Below are positions 21,015 through 29,554 of a DNA stretch of 64,000 bases, one piece after another. The stretch's first letter is position 1. The number at the start of each line of letters is the position of its first letter. The position numbers and the translations under genes were made by a program. Origin of the DNA: an uncultured Ruminococcus sp. (GTDB lineage Bacteria; Bacillota; Clostridia; Oscillospirales; Ruminococcaceae); the NCBI GenBank assembly GCA_947629455.1, contig CANRDT010000005.1:1-64000 (forward strand), read 5' to 3'. A model generated the notes under the pieces. It did not search any database. It saw nothing but the letters and a program-made list of their open reading frames with translations, and was not told the DNA's origin.

Positions 21015-21863
21015 ATGGTTTTATCAACAACCAGCAGCGATTTTCTCACATTCCAACGCCAAACTCTCAATAAATCCCCGCAGGACATTCGGGCATACTG
21101 GACTCCCGAACGCAAAAAATCAGCTATCCCCGCGCATAGAACACATTCAGGCATAATGGGAACAAGTACGAAGGGCAATCTTGATATTGTACAGCCGAAC
21201 GCTGCCAACGCCGCTCCCACGACCGACCCTAAACAAGCTGACATGAGCCAAATGCCGTTTATCACGGGCGGAAAGCTGTTTTTTACCCTTGACGGCATTG
21301 ATTATGTTGCAAGCGGAAATATTTTTATGAAAAATAATCTGCTCCTGACTGCCGCCCATTGTGTGCAGGACGATAACACAGGTCACCTTGCTGAAAATTT
21401 TGTGTTTGAACGTTGTTATACCGGCGAGCTGTCAACGGAGGACTTCACCTTCCGAACCGTCGCACTTAAAGAGAATTGGTACACGGAGAAAGATAACAAA
21501 TGGGACTATGCTATCGCAATACTGAACCGTGATTCCTCGGTCGAAAAACCGCTGCAATACAAAATCGAAAACCTTGTCGGCAGAACCGTGACAGCTTCGG
21601 GCTACCCAACGGATATTTTCGACGGCGCGCAGATGATGTACATAACCGGCACGGTAGACGATCGACCCGATTCGTGGATGATACGCGGCGGAAAGCTTTC
21701 AAACGGCGCTTCGGGCGGTGCATGGGTACTTGATGACGGCGAAACAGTCGTCGGACTTAATTCTTTTAACGGAACTACCGCAAAAGGCGCAGCCTACATT
21801 GGCTCGCCCAAATTCGATGCGGAATTTGATAAGCTGTATAAATATGTTCTGACACTCATATAG
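21015..21863 (+). CDS. Trypsin/V8-like serine peptidase without obvious signal peptide
   Basis: Catalytic motifs LLTAAHC, WDYAIAIL, NGASGGAWV; N-terminal motif SPQDIRAYWTPERKKSAIP; RBS AAAGGAGG. Confidence 0.88.
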   Translation: MVLSTTSSDFLTFQRQTLNKSPQDIRAYWTPERKKSAIPAHRTHSGIMGTSTKGNLDIVQPNAANAAPTTDPKQADMSQMPFITGGKLFFTLDGIDYVASGNIFMKNNLLLTAAHCVQDDNTGHLAENFVFERCYTGELSTEDFTFRTVALKENWYTEKDNKWDYAIAILNRDSSVEKPLQYKIENLVGRTVTASGYPTDIFDGAQMMYITGTVDDRPDSWMIRGGKLSNGASGGAWVLDDGETVVGLNSFNGTTAKGAAYIGSPKFDAEFDKLYKYVLTLI

Positions 21864-21877
21864 AAGGAGGATCGCAG

Positions 21878-22708
21878 ATGAATAAAACCCCCAACGGCGG
21901 AAAATTTATGCCAATGCAGCTCGGCAGCATTGACAATTCGCCGCATGACATTCGAGAATACTGGACTCCAGAACGAAAAAAATCGGCTATCCCCGTAATA
22001 GGCGGTGCGCCCGTTTCGCAGGTAATGCTTGGTGCAGACAACGCTCCGCCGCCACCTCCTCCGACCGACCCGAAAGAAGCGAATCTTGCTGAAATGCCGT
22101 TCACAACAGGCGGCAAACTGTTCTACACCATGAACGGCAAGGACTTCGTAGCAAGCGGTAACATTTTTATGAAGAGCAATATGCTTCTTACGGCGGCGCA
22201 CTGCATACAGGACAAGGATTCCGGCAATATCGGGGAAAATTATGTCTTTGAATTGGACTATACCGGCGAACTTTCGTCCGAGGATTTCACTTTCAAAACC
22301 GTAGCGCTCCGAGAGAATTGGTATCAGACTAAGAATGAAAAATACGATTACGCTATAGCAATTCTGGACAAGCCATCGCGCGTTGCTACTCCGCTCAGAT
22401 ATACGACTGATACACAAATCCGTGATAAACAGATAACCTCAATGGGCTATCCGACAGCATATTTTGACGGCGCACAGATGATGTTCGTCAAAGGACTTGT
22501 TGTCCCGATATACGGGCATTGGGCTATGTTCGGCAGTAAAATGGGCGCAGGCGCTTCGGGCGGCGCGTGGGTACTTGATGACAACATAACGGCTGTAGGT
22601 CTGAACGCCTACGTTTCCGTATCGGGCAAGGAGATACTTTATTCCGGCTCTCCGCTGTTCGATAAGGAATTTGACAGTCTATATCAATACGCGCTGACAC
22701 TTATGTGA
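21878..22708 (+). CDS. Trypsin/V8-like serine peptidase, tandem paralogue
   Basis: LLTAAHC, YDYAIAIL, AGASGGAWV; SPHDIREYWTPERKKSAIP; RBS AGAAGGAGG. Confidence 0.88.
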   Translation: MNKTPNGGKFMPMQLGSIDNSPHDIREYWTPERKKSAIPVIGGAPVSQVMLGADNAPPPPPPTDPKEANLAEMPFTTGGKLFYTMNGKDFVASGNIFMKSNMLLTAAHCIQDKDSGNIGENYVFELDYTGELSSEDFTFKTVALRENWYQTKNEKYDYAIAILDKPSRVATPLRYTTDTQIRDKQITSMGYPTAYFDGAQMMFVKGLVVPIYGHWAMFGSKMGAGASGGAWVLDDNITAVGLNAYVSVSGKEILYSGSPLFDKEFDSLYQYALTLM

Positions 22709-22721
22709 TAGGAGGCAGAAA

Positions 22722-23084
22722 ATGAATACATTACGTTACTTGAAACTTCAAAACGACGGAGCGTTTGTCGCGCAGATCGTAATGGAATACCGCGAACGCC
22801 ACACCGACGGACAGGGCAACATCAGCTTTGCCGGAGAGTGGAAAAGCTGGTACACCGCAGGATACCGTGACATCTTGCAGTATGCCGAGCGTTCTGTAGA
22901 TCTTGCAAAGGATTCCAACATTCCGAACGGCTCACAAGTGCGCTTGCACGTCTATGTTGCGGCAGGATACAGCAACCCGTCCGTCCAGCAATACATATTT
23001 GATAAAGACAGCGGTGCGCAGGCGGTTTATGAGATCAGCGGAACGACGCTGAATAATTATTTGAAGCTTGTTTCTTATGGGTGA
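22722..23084 (+). CDS. Small conserved-looking protein of unknown function, fourth gene of the protease cassette
   Basis: 120 aa ORF with RBS ATAGGAGG, 13 nt after the preceding stop; beta-rich composition. Confidence 0.6.
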   Translation: MNTLRYLKLQNDGAFVAQIVMEYRERHTDGQGNISFAGEWKSWYTAGYRDILQYAERSVDLAKDSNIPNGSQVRLHVYVAAGYSNPSVQQYIFDKDSGAQAVYEISGTTLNNYLKLVSYG

Positions 23085-23494
23085 TGGGTAGGCAAGTAAA
23101 AAAAGAAAATGCCGTGCTTGTCGGTGCATAAAATGCAGAGAGCGATTTTGTTGCGATTACATACGGTTTCGGTTTCAAACCGAATGAAAATATCGCTGAG
23201 AAACATATAGGTGTTGCAAATTGAAGTGATGAAATAATTTGTTATGTAATAAATTGAAAACAGTTTAATATTGGCAAAGGATGCAATGTATTTGGATTTT
23301 ACCAAAAAAATTCATGTACCCTTTGCCTATTTTTATATAACCGAAGTCTGTGTAAAAACACACAGGCTCTTTTTGTGTCCGCCGAAAGGACACAGATATG
23401 TTAAATCGATATAAATGGCTGCCACAGACAGCAAAATATCCATAAACTTCGTTTTGCCTTTTCAAAACAAAAAAGTCAAAACGGAGGTTTAAAA

Positions 23495-23920
23495 ATGGAA
23501 AACAGGACTTTAAGAGTTTACGATACAACAACAGGTGAAGTGGTTGAGATCGAGGTCTCTCAGGAAATTTACGATGCATATATGAGGACATTCTGGAACA
23601 TTCACGATAACAACGAATCGTTTTTTGCACATGAGATACAGTTTTCACAGCTCATTGGCGGAAACAATAATAGGTTTGAAAATTTTCATGAGTTTATGGC
23701 GGATAAAGAGATTACGGAACGTGAGGCTGTATACCGTATGATGTACAAAAGACTGCATGAGTGTATAGAAATGTTGTCTAAAAACGATCAGGAGCTTGTC
23801 AAAATGCTATATTTTGAGATGAGGACAGAGAAAGAATGTGCAGAAATATTACATACCACACAGCAAAATATACACAAAAAGAAAAAACGCATTTTGTGCA
23901 AGTTATACAAACTTTTATAA
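23495..23920 (+). CDS. Sigma-70 region 4-like / HTH regulator of the recombinase module
   Basis: MLSKNDQELVKMLYFEMRTEKECAEILHTTQQNIHKKKKRILCKLYKLL resembles sigma region 4 HTH. Confidence 0.7.
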   Translation: MENRTLRVYDTTTGEVVEIEVSQEIYDAYMRTFWNIHDNNESFFAHEIQFSQLIGGNNNRFENFHEFMADKEITEREAVYRMMYKRLHECIEMLSKNDQELVKMLYFEMRTEKECAEILHTTQQNIHKKKKRILCKLYKLL

Positions 23921-24401
23921 ATTATCAAAAAAAGGGTTGTTAAATGCCCGACTTCTTCCCCTATACAAGCGGAAGGAAAAAACAACTCCTTTTCAAGCAC
24001 CTTGACAATAGAATATACCACTCTGCAAATACGTTAATCATACGGTCGGTACGAAATCTCGGCAGCCAAAGAAACCATACGCCAGGACCTCCTAAAGAGC
24101 GAGCGAACAATATGATGTTTCAAAATTCGGAACAGCTTTCCGGAACGGCGATGAAACGTATGAGGATAATGATACTTCCGACTCAGCCACAGATCGAGCG
24201 TGATATGTTGCACAAAAAATTGTGTAATTAAGCCGTCGCAATCAATGGGAGCGGCTCCAAGAGAGAGAGGGGTTAAATGCCAATGAAGCAGTTAAGCTGA
24301 CTGCTATTTGCAGAGCGCCGCCGTGACGGATATCGTGGATAAATATCACGGAAAACGTCTGTATCTAAAAAGATCAGACGAAGGCAAAACGAATCAGTTA
24401 T

Positions 24402-24430
24402 TTCGTGCTGTCTTTTTTGGGCAGCACGAA
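24402..24430 (+). terminator. Stem-loop (TTCGTGCTG-tcttttttggg-CAGCACGAA), possible attenuator/terminator
   Basis: Perfect 9-bp inverted repeat upstream of a small ORF with RBS. Confidence 0.4.
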
Positions 24431-24457
24431 TTTAACTTATATATTACGGAGGTTAAA

Positions 24458-24622
24458 ATGTTGACAGAAAAAGATGTTGCGGATTGGGAAACGATACGCA
24501 AACCATTCTTGAAATTAAAAGAAGAAGTAATGAAAAATTCTTGCGGAAAATGTCTGTGGTCGGATACAACGTCAGGCATAATTCTTTGCTCAAGAGATTG
24601 CCCTAAAAAACACAAGTTATAA
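24458..24622 (+). CDS. Small Cys-containing hypothetical protein
   Basis: MLTEKDVADWETIRKPFLKLKEEVMKNSCGKCLWSDTTSGIILCSRDCPKKHKL after TTACGGAGG. Confidence 0.5.
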   Translation: MLTEKDVADWETIRKPFLKLKEEVMKNSCGKCLWSDTTSGIILCSRDCPKKHKL

Positions 24623-24657
24623 AGTCATATGAAACTATATAAACTTTGGAGGTAAAA

Positions 24658-24837
24658 ATGAATAATAGAAAATATTGTCAAGCTGAATATATGCTTGCGA
24701 TCATGTCGGCAATAGTAGAAAAATTAAGGACTTGCGGAGCAATTTCCGAAGAACAGGAACGCATGATAAATGCGCTCAACAAGCAGACGGTTTTTGTGAA
24801 TTATTCGTCAGCGATCGAGGTGGAACTTGCGGCATGA
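24658..24837 (+). CDS. Small hypothetical protein upstream of recombinases
   Basis: MNNRKYCQAEYMLAIMSAIVEKLRTCGAISEEQERMINALNKQ; RBS TTGGAGG. Confidence 0.55.
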   Translation: MNNRKYCQAEYMLAIMSAIVEKLRTCGAISEEQERMINALNKQTVFVNYSSAIEVELAA

Positions 24838-24941
24838 AGCAGGCAATATCACCAAACAGCACACAAAAAATCTGTACGGTCTGGTGATAGCAATTCGAGG
24901 AGAAAAATGGTATCCTTGTAAGCTGAAAGGAGCGTGAGCGC

Positions 24942-26483
24942 ATGGCAAAAGTAACGGTAATCGAACCTACGAAAGATACAAGCCTTGTTAGAAAACTCCG
25001 CTGTGCAGCTTATTGTAGGGTATCGTCAGCAAGTGAAGATCAGCTGCATTCATATTCCGCACAGGTGAAATATTACGGAGAAAAATTTAAGGACAGCGAG
25101 AGTGAAGAACTTGTGGATATTTACGCTGACGAGGGCATAACGGGAACTTGTCAGGACAAGCGCGAGGAATTTCAGCGGCTTATGAAAGACTGCCGAAGAG
25201 GAAAGATCGACCGTATTTACACAAAGTCCATAAGCCGATTTTCAAGAAATACAAAGGATTGTCTGCAAAGCATAAGAGAACTAAAGAACCTTGGAATATC
25301 AGTATATTTTGAAAAAGAAAACATTGATACCGCAGAAATTTCCGATGAGATGATGATAACAATAATGGGCGGTCTGGCGCAGGAAGAATCGACTTCTATT
25401 TCACAGAATATGCGGTGGAGCATAAAGAAAAGAATGGAAAGCGGTACGTTTGAAGCATCAAGTATTCCATATGGATATGACAAAATAAACGGTAAACTGA
25501 TAGAAAACAAATCAGAGTCAGAAATAGTTAAATTGATCTATGAAATGTACTTGAATGGCTGCGGAGTTTTGCAGATACTTCTTTATCTTAACGAGCATAA
25601 TGTAAAGACGAAAACAGGAAAAACAAAATGGAGCATATCTTCTGTAATATACATTCTTTCAAACGAAAAATATGTAGGAGATACGCTGCTTCAAAAGAAA
25701 TTCACTACAAATACAATGCATGCAAGATCATTAGTAAACAGAGGAGAATGTCCGCAGTATTATATTAAAGATACTCACCAAGCAATAATAGAACGAGAAT
25801 CATTTGACAAGGTACAAACTGTTATGTCCGAGCGTTCCTCTAAAATCAAGCAAAAAGAAAAAAAGAAAAACGTATTTTCTGCGATTCTAAAATGCGGAAA
25901 ATGTCAAAGCAGTTATCGAAGAAAAAAGGTAAACGGCATATATTATTATGTATGTAAAAAGCATGATAAAAAAGCTGATTTTTGCCCGTCAAAGCCAATA
26001 CCCGAAGAAAGTATAAGGCAAGCGTTTGTACGGCTGTGCAATAAATTACTCCTGCATTACAAAGAGATATTGCTGCCAATGCAGAAAACTCTCAGAGAAC
26101 TGAATACAAAGCGTTTCAGCGGCAATGCAAAAGTGTTTGAATTGCGAAAAGAAATTGCAGAGATAAGGGAACAAAAGCATATAATTTCAAGACTGCACAC
26201 AAAGGGTTTTATTGACGAGCAGAAATTTGTTGAGCAGACAACTTCTCTTGAAAACAGGATCGAAAAGTTAAAACGTGAGCTGAATAAAATTTCAAGATCA
26301 GATAATGAAGATGAAACTTCAGAACAGCTCGATATGCTGATAGATATTTTTGAAAATAGAAGTGAAATATTCACGGAATTTGAAGAAGATATATTCTCAC
26401 AGATCGTTGAGAAAATAACCGTAGATGATAATACTCTAAAATTTGAACTGATGTCCGGATTGAAATTCGGCGAAAAAATATAG
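24942..26483 (+). CDS. Large serine recombinase (resolvase + recombinase + zinc ribbon)
   Basis: RCAAYCRVSSASEDQLHSYSAQVKYY, YADEGITGT, KSISRFSRNTKDCLQSIRELKNLGI; zinc-ribbon CGKCQSSYRR. Confidence 0.95.
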   Translation: MAKVTVIEPTKDTSLVRKLRCAAYCRVSSASEDQLHSYSAQVKYYGEKFKDSESEELVDIYADEGITGTCQDKREEFQRLMKDCRRGKIDRIYTKSISRFSRNTKDCLQSIRELKNLGISVYFEKENIDTAEISDEMMITIMGGLAQEESTSISQNMRWSIKKRMESGTFEASSIPYGYDKINGKLIENKSESEIVKLIYEMYLNGCGVLQILLYLNEHNVKTKTGKTKWSISSVIYILSNEKYVGDTLLQKKFTTNTMHARSLVNRGECPQYYIKDTHQAIIERESFDKVQTVMSERSSKIKQKEKKKNVFSAILKCGKCQSSYRRKKVNGIYYYVCKKHDKKADFCPSKPIPEESIRQAFVRLCNKLLLHYKEILLPMQKTLRELNTKRFSGNAKVFELRKEIAEIREQKHIISRLHTKGFIDEQKFVEQTTSLENRIEKLKRELNKISRSDNEDETSEQLDMLIDIFENRSEIFTEFEEDIFSQIVEKITVDDNTLKFELMSGLKFGEKI

Positions 26484-26580
26484 GCGTTCTGAACAAAAGT
26501 AAAGACAAAAATTTATACGGTGTGGTGATACCATTCCGGATATTTTTGTGGTATTCTTGTAGGCTGAGGAGGTGTGAAGT

Positions 26581-27438
26581 ATGAGTAAAAACCGAAAGAT
26601 ACCCTTCGGCTACTGCATGAAAAACGGAGAAATAACGACCGCACCAAATGAAGCTTTTGCAGTCGGGAAAATATTCGACAGCTATGTTTCAGGGAAAAGT
26701 CTGCTTGAAATTGCAAAGGAAATGCAGAACGGAAATATCCCATACGATCCCGATGATGACAGACCTTGGAACAAAAATATGGTCAAGCGTATACTTGAAA
26801 ATGAAAAGTATCTCGGCGATGAAAGCTATCCGCAGATAGTTTCCGAAAAAATTTTCCGCAGTGCAAACGAGCGTAAAAAGAAAACCGCAAATAATCTGTG
26901 CGTTGTTCCCGAAGATATGAAGTCTTTACGAAGTTTAGTTGTCTGCAAACAGTGCGGAAAGCGGCTTTTCAGAAATCAGAACGGAACTTGGAGCTGCAAA
27001 GCATATCGATGTTCGGAGTACGGATATATGGTTTCTGATAATACTATAACTTCGGCGGTTATGAATATTCTGAACTTGGCAATAGCAGATGTAAGTCTGC
27101 TTAAGGTTGAGGGCGAGTTAAGCGTTTATTCTCCGGACGGAAATATATCACGTCAGTTAAATGAAATAAACAGACTTATGGATTCGGCTGACATTGAATA
27201 TGACAGAATAAAAACTGAAATTTTCAGACTTGCTGAAATGAAATACGACTGCTGTAAATATGACGATGTTCCGCAGAAAACCGAGTATTTAAAATCAATT
27301 TTATCACATCAGAAAAGAATAAATGATTTTGATAATGAAATTCTGAAAAAATGCGTAAAACGCATAATTGCATATCATAATTCGATGATAGAAATTGAAT
27401 TTATCAACGGCGTAAAACTTAGAAACGAGGTGAGATAA
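26581..27438 (+). CDS. Recombinase-domain protein lacking the catalytic resolvase domain
   Basis: Starts directly in the recombinase domain (IPFGYCMKNGEITTAPNEAFAVGKIFDSYVSGKSLLEIAKEM); CKQCGKRLFRNQNGTWSCKAYRC zinc ribbon; no N-terminal YxRVS segment. Confidence 0.85.
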   Translation: MSKNRKIPFGYCMKNGEITTAPNEAFAVGKIFDSYVSGKSLLEIAKEMQNGNIPYDPDDDRPWNKNMVKRILENEKYLGDESYPQIVSEKIFRSANERKKKTANNLCVVPEDMKSLRSLVVCKQCGKRLFRNQNGTWSCKAYRCSEYGYMVSDNTITSAVMNILNLAIADVSLLKVEGELSVYSPDGNISRQLNEINRLMDSADIEYDRIKTEIFRLAEMKYDCCKYDDVPQKTEYLKSILSHQKRINDFDNEILKKCVKRIIAYHNSMIEIEFINGVKLRNEVR

Positions 27439-29060
27439 TGGAACAGGCAGCACCAAAAGTCACGGTAATTCCGGCGAAGGTCATAACGGCTGAAACTCGT
27501 GACAAATATCATCAGTTAAGGGTGGCTGCATATTGCAGGGTTTCTACCGAGCAGGAGGAACAGCAAAACAGTTATCAGGTGCAGATCGACTATTACACCG
27601 ATTTTATCAGCAAAAACAGAGAATGGACGCTTGCAGGCATTTTCGCAGACGAGGGAATTTCGGGAACGCAGACTGCAAAGCGAACCGAATTTAACCGCAT
27701 GATAAGACTATGCAAAAAGAAAAAGATCGACCTTGTGCTTTGCAAGTCGATAAGCCGATTTGCCCGAAATACCGTTGATTGCCTTGAATATGTCAGGCAG
27801 CTTAAAGAGTTAGGTATCGGGGTCATCTTTGAAAAAGAAAATATCAATACGCTGACAATGACAAGCGAGTTTATGATAGCTCTGTACGGAAGCTTTGCTC
27901 AGGCAGAAAGCGAGTCGATAAGCAAGAATGTGTCATGGGGAGTTGAAAAATCATTCCGTGAGGGCAAGGTGAGATACAACTACAAATACTGGCTTGGGTA
28001 CAGAAAAGGCGCTGACGGCAAGCCGGAGATCGTTCCCGAAGAAGCTGAAATTGTCCGGCAAATATATTCAATGTTCCTTGACGGAATGAGTCTGGCGGAC
28101 ATCGGCACGACACTTGAAAACAGAGGTGTTTGCAAAAAGACGGGCGATACTGTCTGGAACAGGGTCACGATAATGAACATACTTAAAAATGAAAAGTATG
28201 CAGGTGATGCGCTGCTGCAAAAGACATACACCATAGACTGCATATCTCACAAAGCGGTAAAGAACAACGGCGAAAGAGCGAAATATCTTGTAACAGATGC
28301 GCACGATCCGATAATTGACCGTGATACATTTAACCGAGTTCAGCAGGAGCTTGCAAGGCGGTCTTCCAAGCGCAAGAAAAGCGACAAATGCGTTACCGAG
28401 CAAGGAAAATACTCAAGCAAATATGCGCTTACAGAAATAATGATCTGTGGGGAATGCGGTTCGGCTTACAAAAGAGTTATATGGACGGTCAAAGGTAAAA
28501 AGCAGGCGGTCTGGAGGTGCATAAGTCGGCTAGATCACGGTTCAAAATACTGTCACAGGTCGCCGTCAGTGCATGAAGATAAGCTGCAAAATGCCATTTT
28601 GAATGCTATAAACGAATATTACGACTGTGGTGATGATATACGAAAAATAGTAATGGGAAATATCGAGGCTGTACTTACCGATTCATATAGCGGTGAACTT
28701 CGTCAAGCAGAAAAACGGCTGCACGAGATCGACAAAGCGAGGAATGATCTTATATCGCTGATAACTTCCGGTTCGGTCGATGAGGATTCCCTTGACGGAG
28801 AGTTTCAGAAGTTATATGAGGAAGAACAACAGCTGCGCAGAAAAATAGAAGATTTCAAAGTGCAGAATGATACAGCTGCAAAAACTCAGGAACAATTAAA
28901 AGATGGCGAGGAAATAGTCAAAGGTTTCCCTTGCAGGCTGGCTGAATACGATGAAGTGATCGTAAGAAAGCTAATCGAGTGTGTGAAGGTAATGAGCAAG
29001 ACGGAGATAATTGTCATCTTCAAGGGTGGGTATGAGGTGACGGTCGAGGTGGAAAAATAG
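27438..29060 (+). CDS. Large serine recombinase
   Basis: RVAAYCRVSTEQEEQQNSYQVQIDYY, FADEGISGTQTAKRTEFNRMI, KSISRFARNTVDCLEYVRQLKELGIGVIFEKENI. Confidence 0.96.
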   Translation: MEQAAPKVTVIPAKVITAETRDKYHQLRVAAYCRVSTEQEEQQNSYQVQIDYYTDFISKNREWTLAGIFADEGISGTQTAKRTEFNRMIRLCKKKKIDLVLCKSISRFARNTVDCLEYVRQLKELGIGVIFEKENINTLTMTSEFMIALYGSFAQAESESISKNVSWGVEKSFREGKVRYNYKYWLGYRKGADGKPEIVPEEAEIVRQIYSMFLDGMSLADIGTTLENRGVCKKTGDTVWNRVTIMNILKNEKYAGDALLQKTYTIDCISHKAVKNNGERAKYLVTDAHDPIIDRDTFNRVQQELARRSSKRKKSDKCVTEQGKYSSKYALTEIMICGECGSAYKRVIWTVKGKKQAVWRCISRLDHGSKYCHRSPSVHEDKLQNAILNAINEYYDCGDDIRKIVMGNIEAVLTDSYSGELRQAEKRLHEIDKARNDLISLITSGSVDEDSLDGEFQKLYEEEQQLRRKIEDFKVQNDTAAKTQEQLKDGEEIVKGFPCRLAEYDEVIVRKLIECVKVMSKTEIIVIFKGGYEVTVEVEK

Positions 29061-29106
29061 CGTAAAATATGGGGTTTTATGAATCATCTTTTTCGTTAAG
29101 GGGTCA

Positions 29107-29192
29107 CAGCCCTCGCGCGGGCGGCGCAATGCGCCCTCCGCGAACTTTAAAACCGTCCGATGTTCGTAAGTCGGGCGGTTAAACTTTTTTAT
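29107..29192. repeat. Dispersed intergenic repeat; inverted copy at ~42110-42194
   Basis: CAGCCCTCGCGCGGGCGGCGCAATGCGCCCTCCG...ACCGTCCGATGTTCGTAAGTCGGGCGGTT matches the reverse complement of ~42110-42194 with few differences. Confidence 0.85.
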
Positions 29193-29452
29193 ATGATCAG
29201 AATATTTTCGTGGACAAATTCCGCTGCGACTTTTTTCTATTTTTCAATTGCACTCGGAAACGGCAGTTGTTTTGTCCGCCCCCTTTTATGAAGTCAATAC
29301 GATATGCACCAAGGACGGGCGGAATTGCCCGACCCGGGAGGGCGCGCTCACAACGGCTCTGCTGCGCTACCAACTCGTTTTGGTATATTGAGCAAGTCTT
29401 ACTTCTTATTTCTTACATCTTATTTCTAAAAGCTACTTCCCCCCCCAACAAA

Positions 29453-29503
29453 AAACTCCCGATCAGCCTTTTTGAGTCAGGTCCGATCGGAAGTTTTATT
29501 TTT
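29453..29503 (-). terminator. Probable terminator for the FecR/InlB-repeat gene
   Basis: AAAAAACTCCCGATCAGcc...ggtCCGATCGGAAGTTTTATTTTTT inverted repeat with flanking A/T runs. Confidence 0.6.
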
Positions 29504-29554
29504 TTCATTTCAAGTGGAGATCGTCGGCGGCTGCCGACCAAGCATACCGCGCCG

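Noticed and set aside
23081-23480. Possible structured RNA or element boundary with hairpins (GGCAAAGG...CCTTTGCC; GTGT..ACAC) upstream of the recombinase module
   Set aside because: Hairpins are short and no second boundary copy was found; insufficient to call an att site or riboswitch.
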